A stretch of DNA of 33,566 bases from Nostoc foliaceum FACHB-393 (GCF_014698505.1 NZ_JACJTD010000068.1:1-33566); one strand, 5' to 3'; counted from the first letter of the stretch, positions 24,502-33,550 are shown. The notes: a model not told the origin generated them from the sequence alone. Translations and numbers: made by a program.

Positions 24502-26084
24502 CAAATACTCACATTAATAGCTCATCAACTGTAGATGATTTTCTCCAAATAGATGATGACTTAAAATCTTCAGCAATGAGTTCAGATTCTAGCCCAAGGG
24601 AAATTACGTCAGAGGGAGAATTAGATAATCCATCAGTCACAACTAAACATACAGTAATTACTTCTCCCTGGTCAAGATTGTTGGTCATAGCACTCCCTTT
24701 TGGATTGACCTTCCTAGCTATATTTTGGCTGCTGAATGGAATTTTTAATCCTGATAACCGCGATACTACTAAAACTATTGAAGAACCAAAGTCTTCAGGA
24801 AATAAAGAACAAGTTGAGCAAACAGATGGGGATGTTTACGCTAAGTTAGCGCTGAATCAGCAAGAAGATGAATTAAATAAGATTAATCAGAGTAAGCAGG
24901 AAGTTAAAGTTAATAATAAACCTGTGAGTGTTGCAGCTTCACCACCAACACCAACAGCTAGACCTGTGGCACAAACACAAAGTTATAGCCCTAGACGATA
25001 TTACGTTCCGAGTAGAACTAACCAGACTATTTCATCACCACCTCGTAATCAAACATTGCCAAGAATTAGTAATCCTGTTAGGACTGTTACGCCGAAAACA
25101 GAAACGCCAACAGACGTGATAGCTGAATTTAATAGACTTCGCAGCTTAGGATCTTACGGAAAAATCGCTTATACACCTACTTCAAATAACCAGCAGATAT
25201 CAACAGAGGCGACATCCTTTCAAACACCGAATACAACACAAATTAAAGTACAGCCACCCAATAGTGCTTATACAACACAGCAAACACGCCCTAACTTCTC
25301 TAACAGTACATCCACAGAAATTGAGAAAATTCGCCCTCGTTGGTTAGCCGATTCTAAATCTGATAAACAAGTAGCAGATGGTAATTACTTGTCTCAAGAA
25401 AACCAAATTCTGCAACAGCGTAAAACTCGCTATTTAGTCGTTGGGGAATTCGCAAATGGTGTTTTAGTGACTCCAGTGGTCAAGCAGCAAAGCGAAAATA
25501 CTCGCTTCCAACAACAGCAGGCTCCAGATGATAGTAAACGCTATGTTGCTAGATTAACGGCTGATTTGCATGACAACTATGGAAATGTGGCAATTCATAA
25601 AGGCACTTTATTGGCCGTTGAACCCCTACAGGTTAATGGTGGCTCTTATGTAAGTGTGCAAGTCACGAGCATTATCAAAGATAACACTGAGTACCCAATT
25701 AGTAGCGGTGCAATTTCTGTATTAGGAGAAGGCGGGAAACCGTTGTTAGCTAAACAGTTCCAAGATAAGAAAGGGGGAGGTTCTGACTTGACTGTGGGAT
25801 TAGTCAGTGGTTTGGGCCAAGTAGGAACAATCCTGAATCAATCTGATTCCAGTAGCAGTGTAATTAATTCTGCTACAGGGACATTTAGCTCTAGCACGAC
25901 TTCAAACAGCCAGCGCAATATTGGCGGGGCATTCTTACAAGGTGCTTTTGGCAAGCTTAGTGACATCATTGCTCGTCGTGCAGAAACTTCTAACCAAGAA
26001 ATCACCGCTCGTCCCAATGTTTGGTATATCCCACAGGGGACGAAGATTACGTTTTTGGTGAATCGTTCTCTGGAGTTGCCATGA
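24498..26084 (+). CDS. virB10: VirB10/TrbI-family core-complex protein
   Basis: The protein is 528 residues. An acidic cytoplasmic tail (1-58) is followed by one membrane helix (~59-82, LLVIALPFGLTFLAIFWLL) and then a proline/glutamine/threonine-rich periplasmic linker (~135-270, e.g. SPPRNQTLPRI). The conserved beta-barrel domain (~340-528) includes RLTADLHDNYGNVAIHKGT, LAVEPLQVNGGSYVSVQVTS and the closing WYIPQGTKITFLVNRSLELP. VirB10 bridges inner and outer membranes and senses energy from VirB4/VirD4. It is coupled to its neighbours on both sides by ATGA overlaps. Confidence 0.85.
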   Translation: MTNTHINSSSTVDDFLQIDDDLKSSAMSSDSSPREITSEGELDNPSVTTKHTVITSPWSRLLVIALPFGLTFLAIFWLLNGIFNPDNRDTTKTIEEPKSSGNKEQVEQTDGDVYAKLALNQQEDELNKINQSKQEVKVNNKPVSVAASPPTPTARPVAQTQSYSPRRYYVPSRTNQTISSPPRNQTLPRISNPVRTVTPKTETPTDVIAEFNRLRSLGSYGKIAYTPTSNNQQISTEATSFQTPNTTQIKVQPPNSAYTTQQTRPNFSNSTSTEIEKIRPRWLADSKSDKQVADGNYLSQENQILQQRKTRYLVVGEFANGVLVTPVVKQQSENTRFQQQQAPDDSKRYVARLTADLHDNYGNVAIHKGTLLAVEPLQVNGGSYVSVQVTSIIKDNTEYPISSGAISVLGEGGKPLLAKQFQDKKGGGSDLTVGLVSGLGQVGTILNQSDSSSSVINSATGTFSSSTTSNSQRNIGGAFLQGAFGKLSDIIARRAETSNQEITARPNVWYIPQGTKITFLVNRSLELP

Positions 26085-26812
26085 AGAAGTTAAAACTCAT
26101 GACAGCGCTCCAGCTTGGGGTTGCTGCTTTTTTGGCAGTGTGTCTAGTTCCAGTCAAAACCTATGCTCAAAGTACAGTCCGCACTATAAAGCAATCTCAG
26201 GTTAATGGCAGCACTGCCAAGCTGCAAAAAATTAAGGTCTGGAATGGCTCAGGCGTATCAATTTCATTTTATGAAGTCAATGAGATGGTGAAGCGGGTGT
26301 GGATTGACGATCCCTCGCAAGTTCTGATTGACACTGATGGTTGTTTAGAGGGAATCGACCAGAACTGTCAAAACAGTAGTGCTGGATTACTTCACTTACG
26401 CCGGATTAAAAAGCTTCCGGTTCCAGGACTGCCGCAAACAAGTGCAACTTTGCTTACAGTGATTACTCAAACTGCTTCTGGCTCGCGCAAAGTTTACCAC
26501 TTTCAAGTTACCCCATCTAATTCCCGTCCTGAATATAGTCAAGTGTCAATTATTAACGACAAGCCATTTTCTCTAGTAGCTCGACCGAGATTATCGCCCT
26601 TAGTACAAACTATCAATACCATAAAACAAATCAGAGCGGGGATGAGAGTAGCGATTAGTAATGGTTTGCTCAATCAATCTGATGAACTTCACAATCGGAT
26701 TGAGCAATTCTTGACTCATTTTCAAGGTGGAGAGCAAATGCCTGATGCTGCTGATAAAGCTGGTGTTTCACTTAAATTAGTTAACAAATTAATTGAGCTT
26801 GGACAAATATGA
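26081..26812 (+). CDS. VirB9/TrbG-like exported core-complex protein
   Basis: From ATG 26081, which overlaps the VirB10 stop as ATGA, the protein is 243 residues with a clear signal peptide (1-29; LMTALQLGVAAFLAVCLVPV, cut near TYA-QS). The frame is open 20 codons upstream, but those codons lie inside VirB10 and would spoil the signal. The mature part begins beta-rich: KIKVWNGSGVSISFYEVNEM, VWIDDPSQVLIDTDGC, LHLRRIKKLPVP, TLLTVITQTA, KVYHFQVTP. This resembles the VirB9/TrbG N-terminal domain, which pairs with VirB10 at the outer membrane. The C-terminus (~185-243) is helical and not VirB9-like. Order VirB8-10-9 differs from the Agrobacterium 8-9-10. Confidence 0.6.
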   Translation: MKKLKLMTALQLGVAAFLAVCLVPVKTYAQSTVRTIKQSQVNGSTAKLQKIKVWNGSGVSISFYEVNEMVKRVWIDDPSQVLIDTDGCLEGIDQNCQNSSAGLLHLRRIKKLPVPGLPQTSATLLTVITQTASGSRKVYHFQVTPSNSRPEYSQVSIINDKPFSLVARPRLSPLVQTINTIKQIRAGMRVAISNGLLNQSDELHNRIEQFLTHFQGGEQMPDAADKAGVSLKLVNKLIELGQI

Positions 26813-28023
26813 AAACATCAAAGCGTTCGCCCAAAATTAGTTTTGATACGATTCGCTATTTAATATTGTTTGGGTTGCTAGCAGGATTGTTTATTCACAG
26901 TTTTTGTAAGTATGGAATCATGAATCAGGTAATTGGATTTATACTGCCCAAAGCATCAGCACAAGTCCCATTTGTTAGTAGCAACAATGGCTTGATTCCA
27001 GACTGGTCAAAAATGAAGTTTCAAGACATGATTGTATCTGAATCTGGTAATGTGACTTACCCAACTGACCGAGGGAATCAGACTAGAACTTGGCAAGCTG
27101 GACAAAGTATTGGCGATTTTATGGAGCTTGGGGATTTTGAAGATGCCAATCTGAATATTGAAAAGCTTACCCTTTCGACGATATCTCAGGCATTAGCTAT
27201 TGATTTAGATAGTTTAAAGCTTGATGATTTTGGAATAATCAAAACTCAAACCCTTAGCGATTTAGTCAAGGCTATACCTGATTTAGCTAATCAATCAGCC
27301 AGTAGTGTAGCACCAATAGCCGACTTTTTTCGCCAAATGGGTATCAGCACTAATCAAAGAATTGGTAACGTTGCTAATTATTACAATTTAGATAATATCA
27401 CTCTCGGCAATGAAATTGATTTGTCTAAATACAAGCTGACATCGATTCCGGGGATTGAAAACTCATCATTTGATGAATTTGCTAATTGGCAAGATACTCT
27501 AATTTCAGACATCCCCGGATTGAAGGATTTATCTTGGAATAATTTTCCTAATGTGCCAGAGCCGGATCTTTCTTTCGTTGGTCAAGTAGATTTGCCATTG
27601 GGAGATATAGAAGCTAACCGGATTCGCAGCATTTCTGGCAGTTATCAAGAGGGTTTTAATGTCCCTTGCAATCAAAATAATTGCGTCCACTTTGAAGCTT
27701 CAGGTTTTGGGCAGACCACTGGAGCGCAATGGATTTCGGGTAAAGTCCAAAAAGTAAAAGGTGGCTATGGAATTTTAGCTGTAGCTAATGGTGGTCTTGA
27801 GCCAACAGGTCGTCATCCCTTTGGTAAATCATTTAAACAAGTTGTTTGGGATATAGATGAATCAAGCGGTTCCGTTAACACTGCTATGTTTTTCCGTTTC
27901 TGCAAGACTATTCCTTTTGTTGGTCGGACTTGTACTCCCTACTTTATTGGGCCAGTTCCGTTTATCAATTATCACGAAAAAGACCCAATTATTTTTGGTA
28001 GTCCCTCTACTGTTCCTAATTAA
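26809..28023 (+). CDS. Exported protein of the conjugation cluster, unknown function
   Basis: I do not recognise this 404-residue protein. It has a basic start, a membrane helix at ~17-33 (YLILFGLLAGLFIHSFC) and a second hydrophobic stretch ending in KASAQV (~52), which looks like a cleavage or anchor site. Residues ~95-255 contain leucine-rich helical segments with recurring IP-G/D-L motifs (AIPDLANQ, SIPGIENSS, DIPGLKDLS). The C-terminal ~130 residues are beta-like with two cysteine pairs (VPCNQNNCVHF and FCKTIPFVGRTC), suited to disulphides outside the cytoplasm. It overlaps the preceding gene by ATGA, so it belongs to the secretion operon, perhaps as an outer-membrane or surface component of the pilus or mating contact. 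This is an inference from export and context. Confidence 0.55.
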   Translation: MKTSKRSPKISFDTIRYLILFGLLAGLFIHSFCKYGIMNQVIGFILPKASAQVPFVSSNNGLIPDWSKMKFQDMIVSESGNVTYPTDRGNQTRTWQAGQSIGDFMELGDFEDANLNIEKLTLSTISQALAIDLDSLKLDDFGIIKTQTLSDLVKAIPDLANQSASSVAPIADFFRQMGISTNQRIGNVANYYNLDNITLGNEIDLSKYKLTSIPGIENSSFDEFANWQDTLISDIPGLKDLSWNNFPNVPEPDLSFVGQVDLPLGDIEANRIRSISGSYQEGFNVPCNQNNCVHFEASGFGQTTGAQWISGKVQKVKGGYGILAVANGGLEPTGRHPFGKSFKQVVWDIDESSGSVNTAMFFRFCKTIPFVGRTCTPYFIGPVPFINYHEKDPIIFGSPSTVPN

Positions 28024-28051
28024 CTATTCTTAATTCGTGAATTTTTGCGTG

Positions 28052-29839
28052 ATGAGCAATAATTTGACTACTTCTACAAACAAACAACCATTTCATTTTG
28101 AACAGTTACAAAATCCACATAGTGACATTGGTAAGTACACTCATCATTTATTTAAACCAAGTGGATTAGCAATTATAAGTATGTTAGCTGCTTACATTTT
28201 AATGAGAGTATTTTTTGGCGATGGCAGTAATAAAAAGAAGATTGCTACTAGTTACTGGGGAGGTACTAAAGAAACTGCTGCTGCCAAGAAAAAGGCGCTA
28301 CAACAAATAAATTCACCCAAATGTGATAGTGCAGCACTTTACATAGGTAAGCATAAATCCAAGGGTGCTAAACAAGTAAGTGGCGCTGGGACTACTTTTT
28401 ATATTCCTGATGTTCAACGAGGGACGGCGGCAATTGGCGCTCCCGGCAGTGGTAAAACTTTCAGTGCTATTAACCCCGCAATTTACTCTGCCATTGACCA
28501 AGGATTTCCGATAATTGCTTATGATTTTAAGTATCCCTCTCAAGCCAAAATAGCTGCTTACGCTAAGGGTCAGGGCTATGATGTTCACATTTTCGCCCCA
28601 GGATTCCCGGAATCGGAAGTTTGTAATCCATTGGACTTTTTACGAGATAGTAGTGATGCTGAAACAGCTAGGCAAATCGCTACTGTAATTAATAAAAATT
28701 TTCGCATTCTTAGTAACAGTAGTGAAGATGGTTTCTTTGCTCCAGCAGGGGATCAATTGACACAAGCTATCTTGATGTTGACTAAAGAGTTTGGCGAATG
28801 CGCTGATGTTATGACCAGTGCCGCCATACTTTCTTCTGAACTTATGGTGCAAAGATTGATGGCAGCTAATCTCAATCCTTGGATTAAAATTGCCTTTGGT
28901 CAGTTGTTCAGTTCCGCCGCAAGTGAAAAAACTGTTGCTGGCATTGTATCTACCGCTAGCATAATGTTCACTCGCTTCATGGCCAAAAATACTATTGGTT
29001 GTTTCATTGGTAAGACTACTCTTCCCTTATCAATCAAAGGTAAGCAGATGATTATCTTCGGGCTAGACAGAGAACGTCGGGACGCAGTTAGCCCTTTGCT
29101 CACCAGCATTTTACACATGACAATTGCTCGGAACATTGCTAAAAAGCGTCTTGACCCTCTTATAGTTGCACTCGATGAACTGCCTTCTCTCTACTTACCA
29201 GACTTATTCAAATGGCTGAACGAATCACGCTCTGAGGGGTTCTGCGGTATCCTGGGCTGGCAGAATATGGGGCAGCTTGAGAAAAATTATGGAAAGGAAG
29301 TTGCTAAGACTATTCTTGGAGCTTGCGGGACTAAGTTTGTTTTCAATCCTGGTGAAAATGAGTCTGCACAATTATTCTCCAGTTTCTTGGGCGACGAGGA
29401 AATCAAGTACAAGCATAAAAGCCGTTCTACAGGCGGGGGAAAAGCAAACACTACTACTAGTGAGCAGGAAAAAACTAAAAAACTCTTTGAGTCAGCCCAG
29501 TTTTTGAAGTTGCCTCCAGGTAAATGTGTCTTCATTAACCCTGCTTATTCTAATAAAAATGAGGGGTCGGTTCCTTTGCTAAAATCTCTCAAAATACCTC
29601 AAGCTATTCGAGATATTGAAGAATATAACCAGCAGCGATGGGCTAACCTTGTCAGTCTTTTAGCTCGAAAAAGTACTCAAAAATTTCCAACTCAGCAAGA
29701 CTTAGATATCCGAATTGCTAATATTAACAATCGTTTTCCTTTATCTCAAAATACTCCAGAAGTTTCTAATAACTCTTTGCCTTTGGATATGTCTGAGGTT
29801 AGTTCATTGATAGATATTGAATCAAATGTTTTTATTTAA
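28052..29839 (+). CDS. virD4: VirD4/TraG-family type IV coupling protein
   Basis: From ATG 28052 the protein is 595 residues (GTG 28037 would add five). One membrane helix is near the N-terminus (~39-57, GLAIISMLAAYILMRVFF) where VirD4 usually has two. The ATPase domain shows Walker A GAPGSGKT (129-136), YDFKYPSQAKI, Walker B LIVALDELPSLY (D375-E376) and GILGWQNMGQLEKNYGK, all typical of coupling proteins. They bring the relaxase-DNA complex to the secretion channel and help pump it. The relaxase-like gene follows after ~100 bp, in keeping with this job. Confidence 0.9.
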   Translation: MSNNLTTSTNKQPFHFEQLQNPHSDIGKYTHHLFKPSGLAIISMLAAYILMRVFFGDGSNKKKIATSYWGGTKETAAAKKKALQQINSPKCDSAALYIGKHKSKGAKQVSGAGTTFYIPDVQRGTAAIGAPGSGKTFSAINPAIYSAIDQGFPIIAYDFKYPSQAKIAAYAKGQGYDVHIFAPGFPESEVCNPLDFLRDSSDAETARQIATVINKNFRILSNSSEDGFFAPAGDQLTQAILMLTKEFGECADVMTSAAILSSELMVQRLMAANLNPWIKIAFGQLFSSAASEKTVAGIVSTASIMFTRFMAKNTIGCFIGKTTLPLSIKGKQMIIFGLDRERRDAVSPLLTSILHMTIARNIAKKRLDPLIVALDELPSLYLPDLFKWLNESRSEGFCGILGWQNMGQLEKNYGKEVAKTILGACGTKFVFNPGENESAQLFSSFLGDEEIKYKHKSRSTGGGKANTTTSEQEKTKKLFESAQFLKLPPGKCVFINPAYSNKNEGSVPLLKSLKIPQAIRDIEEYNQQRWANLVSLLARKSTQKFPTQQDLDIRIANINNRFPLSQNTPEVSNNSLPLDMSEVSSLIDIESNVFI

Positions 29840-29891
29840 AAGAGCCAGTAGTGAATTGTAGATGGGTATAAATTCTCGTTTCCATTACCCC

Positions 29892-29930
29892 TGTTAAAAG
29901 TTCCTTATTCCCTATTTCCCTTTCATTGAG
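29892..29930. repeat. TTCCCT-type dispersed repeat before the relaxase-like gene
   Basis: gttaaaagttccttattccc and the following tatttccctttc resemble the repeats at 18854-18873 and 23671-23690. The block lies 11 bp before the ATG at 29942. No gene or convincing promoter is seen in the 102-bp spacer. Confidence 0.4.
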
Positions 29931-29941
29931 AACTTTTCCTT

Positions 29942-30451
29942 ATGCGAATGATTATTGAAGAATCTGCTATTGAGAGTTTTAGTATCCTTGAAGAAATAGC
30001 ATGGAATCGAAAGACTTGCTCAGTCAGCTTTTTAGATATTCATGCTGAGACTTCCGAAATCATTGCCAGTTTTCAAGCTCTCTCTTATCGAAGGCCAAAA
30101 CTTAAAAAAGTTGGCATTTATACCATAATTACTTTAAAAAATCTTCATCAGCCTCTGACAGAAGAATCTTGCCAACAAATTTTAAATCAATATGTTCATG
30201 GTATTGGTTGGGATGATTTACAGTCTATTAGCTTTTGGGAAATTACACCTGATTCTCTTCATCTGCATATTATCTTTAATCGCGTTACTCCAACAGGTAA
30301 ACTTATTGATTTAGCCTGCTTGGGAGCTGATTGGAAACAATATGAACTCCTCCAAAGATGCTGTTCTCAGGTTGTGCAAAAATCTTTATCTCAATGGGAT
30401 CAAGGAAAACTGAACTCATCGCCAAGAGTTGGCATACAAATATCGGTATAA
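29942..30451 (+). CDS. Very small relaxase-like protein (HxH...NR motif)
   Basis: The protein is 169 residues. The segment DSLHLHIIFNRVTPTGKLID (H107, H109, N113, R114) matches the metal-binding motif III of MobA/VirD2-type relaxases (H-x-H-hhh-N-R). The first of the three usual histidines (in H-x-D-T) is replaced here (SFWEITPD). The preceding region (YTIITLKNLHQPLTEESCQQI, then YVHGIGWDD) fits the strand and helix found before this motif. A catalytic tyrosine is not obvious; Y49, Y60 and Y86 are candidates. Typical relaxases are 300 residues or more, so this is a minimal or divergent domain. It follows the coupling-protein gene and is 3-36 bp from the large TOPRIM gene, so all three probably act in DNA processing for transfer. 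Confidence 0.55.
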   Translation: MRMIIEESAIESFSILEEIAWNRKTCSVSFLDIHAETSEIIASFQALSYRRPKLKKVGIYTIITLKNLHQPLTEESCQQILNQYVHGIGWDDLQSISFWEITPDSLHLHIIFNRVTPTGKLIDLACLGADWKQYELLQRCCSQVVQKSLSQWDQGKLNSSPRVGIQISV

Positions 30452-30487
30452 CGTTTGCAAACTCCAAAATTAACAGTTAATAGTCTT

Positions 30488-33400
30488 ATGTTTGATGAAC
30501 GACATTTACAATTGAGTTCTGCTTATGCCAAAAGCAGTGAATACTTTGCCAGAGCAGTGATAGCTCCTTATCTAAAATTTGTATTGGACTCGATAGGGTT
30601 AGCAATAGATGATGAAATAAATAAGAGATTGAAATTGTCAATTGGTCAAGAGACTTATGTCATGACTCCTGATGAAAATGGTGGTTGGAAATGGCAGAAA
30701 TTTGACCCGCAAACCGAGGAATCTATTCAAGCAGAGTTTGAAGAAATTGAAAAATTATTAACAGAATTATTAACTCCGCTTTTACCATCTGATGATGAAT
30801 TTCCACTTTTACCACCGGATAATACAGATCCACTTTTGCCTGGCTCTAATACACCTCCTAAATTATCCCCCAGTGATTCACCTCCGATTTTACCGCCGTC
30901 TCGTACACCTCCATTTTTGCCCAATTCTGCTACACCCGTTGAACTAGTAGTTATACCAATCGTTCAAGAGGCTGACTCAACAATTTGGGCTGGCGTTGCA
31001 GAGGAGGCGGTAGGAGGAGTAGAGTTGCACTTAGAGAAAGAGAACGGTTCAACAGAACAATTTCTGGACAATAACCTTGTTTCATCCCCAAATCTGCACT
31101 TAGGGCATTCTCTAAGTACAACGCCAGCAAAAAGCTCCCTGCCCCCTACCTCTTCTTCATGCATAGATCCAAACCACTGGCAAGAATTAGTCGAGGAAAG
31201 TGCGATCGCTCCAGAAATTGTCGAGCTTAATTTTAAGAGCTTACACTTAGACCCAATAGAACTTGAGCATGAAGCATGGGAATATCTCATGTACAGCAAG
31301 AATTTAGAACGTATTAATACCGGACGACTATCTACTGGAATGCTCAACAAATATTCTCACCTTGAGGATGGGGGCTGGTGGTGTAATGCTGGTGTAGATC
31401 CTCGTTCTTTTTCAGCAAACGAGCCAGGAGATAAACCCGATCAAAAAATATGGGGATGCTACAAACCTAATAATCCGAGAGAAAAAGCCGATAACAGAGG
31501 CAAGTTTATCAAATACGAACATCCCCCGAAAGTTGAATTAAGCATCTTCCTGTTGGATGTTCCCCAAGATATCGCTCAACAAATTTATTCTAAAGCTGGA
31601 GTTGAACCAAGTATTAGCGATCGCAAATCGGGGTTTTGGTACTGTGTGTGGAAACATAATGTTCCAGTCACACTCGCCGAAGGAGCCAAGAAGGCCGCTA
31701 GCCTATTGAGCCAAGGTGAAGCAGCAATTGGATTACCAGGGATTTATGCTGGCTATCGTAGTAAGGATGGGCTGGGGAATCAAATTGTGCCCATATTACA
31801 TGATGAATTGGCAGTTTTTGCTACCCCAAACAGGGACATCAAAATTTGCTTTGACTATGAAACTCGGTATAAAACTAAGCGCAACATTGATATCGCTACA
31901 TACCGTACTGGTCAACTTTTATCTGATGCTGGCGCTCAGGTCAGTATCGTTGAATTACCAGGCCCAGAAAAAGGTGTAGATGATTTGATTGTTGCACAGG
32001 GCGCGTCAGCTTTGAGGCAAGTGTTTATTGCATCTGTCCCCCTGAATGATTGGTGGGAGAAAAATCAGCCACCCAATTTACGCCTAACAGTCTTTCTGAA
32101 AAATGGTGAACAGATCCATCTTTATGAACAACTTGGTGATGGCACTGTTAATCTAAATTCGTCAAGAGAAAGTGTGGAAGAAGAACAGACAATTGCTCTT
32201 TTTGGAAAAACTCGTTCCAAGTTGTCAATCATACAACCAACAGACCTAATTACAACCCCAGAAAGTTCATCCCAAAATATAGGAGGGCAAGTAATAGATG
32301 CTGAAGTACTTGCCGATGAAAGTAAAGAAGAAGTTGCTCCTGCTCAAAACGCTTCTCTACCTTTAAAGGAGGTATCGGTTCACTCCTTTGATTCTTGGGC
32401 AAGAAGAGAACAGGTTAAACAATACCAGCAGAATTTTTTCAGAAAGCGTTTAGAAACTAGAGAAAATAAGGAAATTGCTTCTGTAGCTTATGCCCTTGTG
32501 AAGAATTATGGTGTTGAAAAAGATGGTAATTTAGTTTATCAGGCTGATGCTTTTACTATCATAAAATCCGGCAATAATTACAGTATTCATCGCCGCGCTG
32601 ACGAAACCTTGGCACTAATGCAATTTTCCGCCGATAAATGGGGAGCTATCACTCTGTCTGAGCAACCCAAAGATATGTTTCCAATCGAAAGGCAGGAGTT
32701 TTTATTAGTTGCTGATTATCTCAAAAGTGGCAAACAGCTACCTTCAGTCGATGAAGACCCCAGGAAAATTGCTAATACCCTTGGTTCGCTCTCCTTTGAT
32801 GGTACGCACACAATTTTAGAGAGCTTCAAAACTTCTGAAATCTTGCAAATCCTCACTCAAACTCTAAAAAGGACTGGTTGTGATGATTTGCAATTGGGCA
32901 ATTACCGTATTCTCTACCAGAAAAGCCAACTTGATACTACATTTACTCTGCAACTTCTGAAAACTGAACATACTGGTGTTACAAGAGTTGCTGCCAGCTT
33001 TGAATTCAGCAGAACAAATTCAGGTATGACACATCAACTTAAGACTCTTGCTATTACTGAACAAGACTTAGCTAAACTCAGATTACTTGCTCAAAAGTTG
33101 GATATTCAACAACCTGCCAAGGAAGCAACTGCCAATCCTCATGCTACCCGTGATATGGAAGTGCCTATTCACCCGAAAATTGCTAAACTTTGGCAAGACT
33201 TAGAAAATAGGCAACAAAAAAGTAATTCTGTTCCTTACACAGCAGCACAGGTTGAACAAAATTCTCTTTCCCCGGACTCTACGTTTGACCTAGCTAGCAA
33301 CTCTCAAGATATCAATTTGCAGCCAGCCAATACAGCAGTAGCTAAACCAATCAAAAAAATATCTATTTTTCAACATCAATTAAGCAAATCTGACATCGAG

Positions 33401-33550
33401 AGCATTCCTTTACCCCTTCATCCTTTGCTTGGTCAATACCTGACTTTTCACGGGATGTGGAAAGGGGAAATTGGTTCGCGAATGATATTCGCGAATCACT
33501 GTGACTTTTTATATTTAGAAGCTTCCTCAACCAAATCTTTTAAACCCTGA
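30488..33550 (+). CDS. DUF3854/TOPRIM-type primase-like protein of the mobilisation module
   Basis: From ATG 30488 the protein is 1020 residues; the frame is open to TTG 30455. Order: a helical N-terminal domain (~1-90, LQLSSAYAKSSEYFARAVIA), a proline-rich spacer of six nonapeptides (97-150), and a DUF3854-like domain (~290-520) with LAEGAKKAASLL (E398), AAIGLPGIYAGY, ICFDYET (D456, E458) and KGVDDLIVAQGA. The last is the KG-[ILV]-DD motif of TOPRIM-containing primase-like proteins. Two related ~90-residue domains follow (~660-750, ~782-873), then a low-complexity region and a C-terminal segment (YLTFHGMWKGEIG). DUF3854 proteins are common on cyanobacterial plasmids beside helicases or relaxases and probably start DNA synthesis. 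Linked to the relaxase-like gene, it could prime the transferred strand. No helicase domain is present. Confidence 0.7.
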   Translation: MFDERHLQLSSAYAKSSEYFARAVIAPYLKFVLDSIGLAIDDEINKRLKLSIGQETYVMTPDENGGWKWQKFDPQTEESIQAEFEEIEKLLTELLTPLLPSDDEFPLLPPDNTDPLLPGSNTPPKLSPSDSPPILPPSRTPPFLPNSATPVELVVIPIVQEADSTIWAGVAEEAVGGVELHLEKENGSTEQFLDNNLVSSPNLHLGHSLSTTPAKSSLPPTSSSCIDPNHWQELVEESAIAPEIVELNFKSLHLDPIELEHEAWEYLMYSKNLERINTGRLSTGMLNKYSHLEDGGWWCNAGVDPRSFSANEPGDKPDQKIWGCYKPNNPREKADNRGKFIKYEHPPKVELSIFLLDVPQDIAQQIYSKAGVEPSISDRKSGFWYCVWKHNVPVTLAEGAKKAASLLSQGEAAIGLPGIYAGYRSKDGLGNQIVPILHDELAVFATPNRDIKICFDYETRYKTKRNIDIATYRTGQLLSDAGAQVSIVELPGPEKGVDDLIVAQGASALRQVFIASVPLNDWWEKNQPPNLRLTVFLKNGEQIHLYEQLGDGTVNLNSSRESVEEEQTIALFGKTRSKLSIIQPTDLITTPESSSQNIGGQVIDAEVLADESKEEVAPAQNASLPLKEVSVHSFDSWARREQVKQYQQNFFRKRLETRENKEIASVAYALVKNYGVEKDGNLVYQADAFTIIKSGNNYSIHRRADETLALMQFSADKWGAITLSEQPKDMFPIERQEFLLVADYLKSGKQLPSVDEDPRKIANTLGSLSFDGTHTILESFKTSEILQILTQTLKRTGCDDLQLGNYRILYQKSQLDTTFTLQLLKTEHTGVTRVAASFEFSRTNSGMTHQLKTLAITEQDLAKLRLLAQKLDIQQPAKEATANPHATRDMEVPIHPKIAKLWQDLENRQQKSNSVPYTAAQVEQNSLSPDSTFDLASNSQDINLQPANTAVAKPIKKISIFQHQLSKSDIESIPLPLHPLLGQYLTFHGMWKGEIGSRMIFANHCDFLYLEASSTKSFKP
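30776..30937 (+). repeat. Six tandem 27-bp units encoding proline-rich nonapeptides
   Basis: Six exact-length units (30776, 30803, 30830, 30857, 30884, 30911) encode PLLPSDDEF, PLLPPDNTD, PLLPGSNTP, PKLSPSDSP, PILPPSRTP and PFLPNSATP. The period is strict while the DNA has diverged, so the array is old and kept in frame. It forms a flexible linker between the N-terminal helical domain and the TOPRIM-like domain. Confidence 0.85.

Noticed and set aside
26021..26080. Upstream start for the VirB9-like gene
   Set aside because: It lies within VirB10 coding DNA and would place 20 non-signal residues before an otherwise perfect signal peptide.
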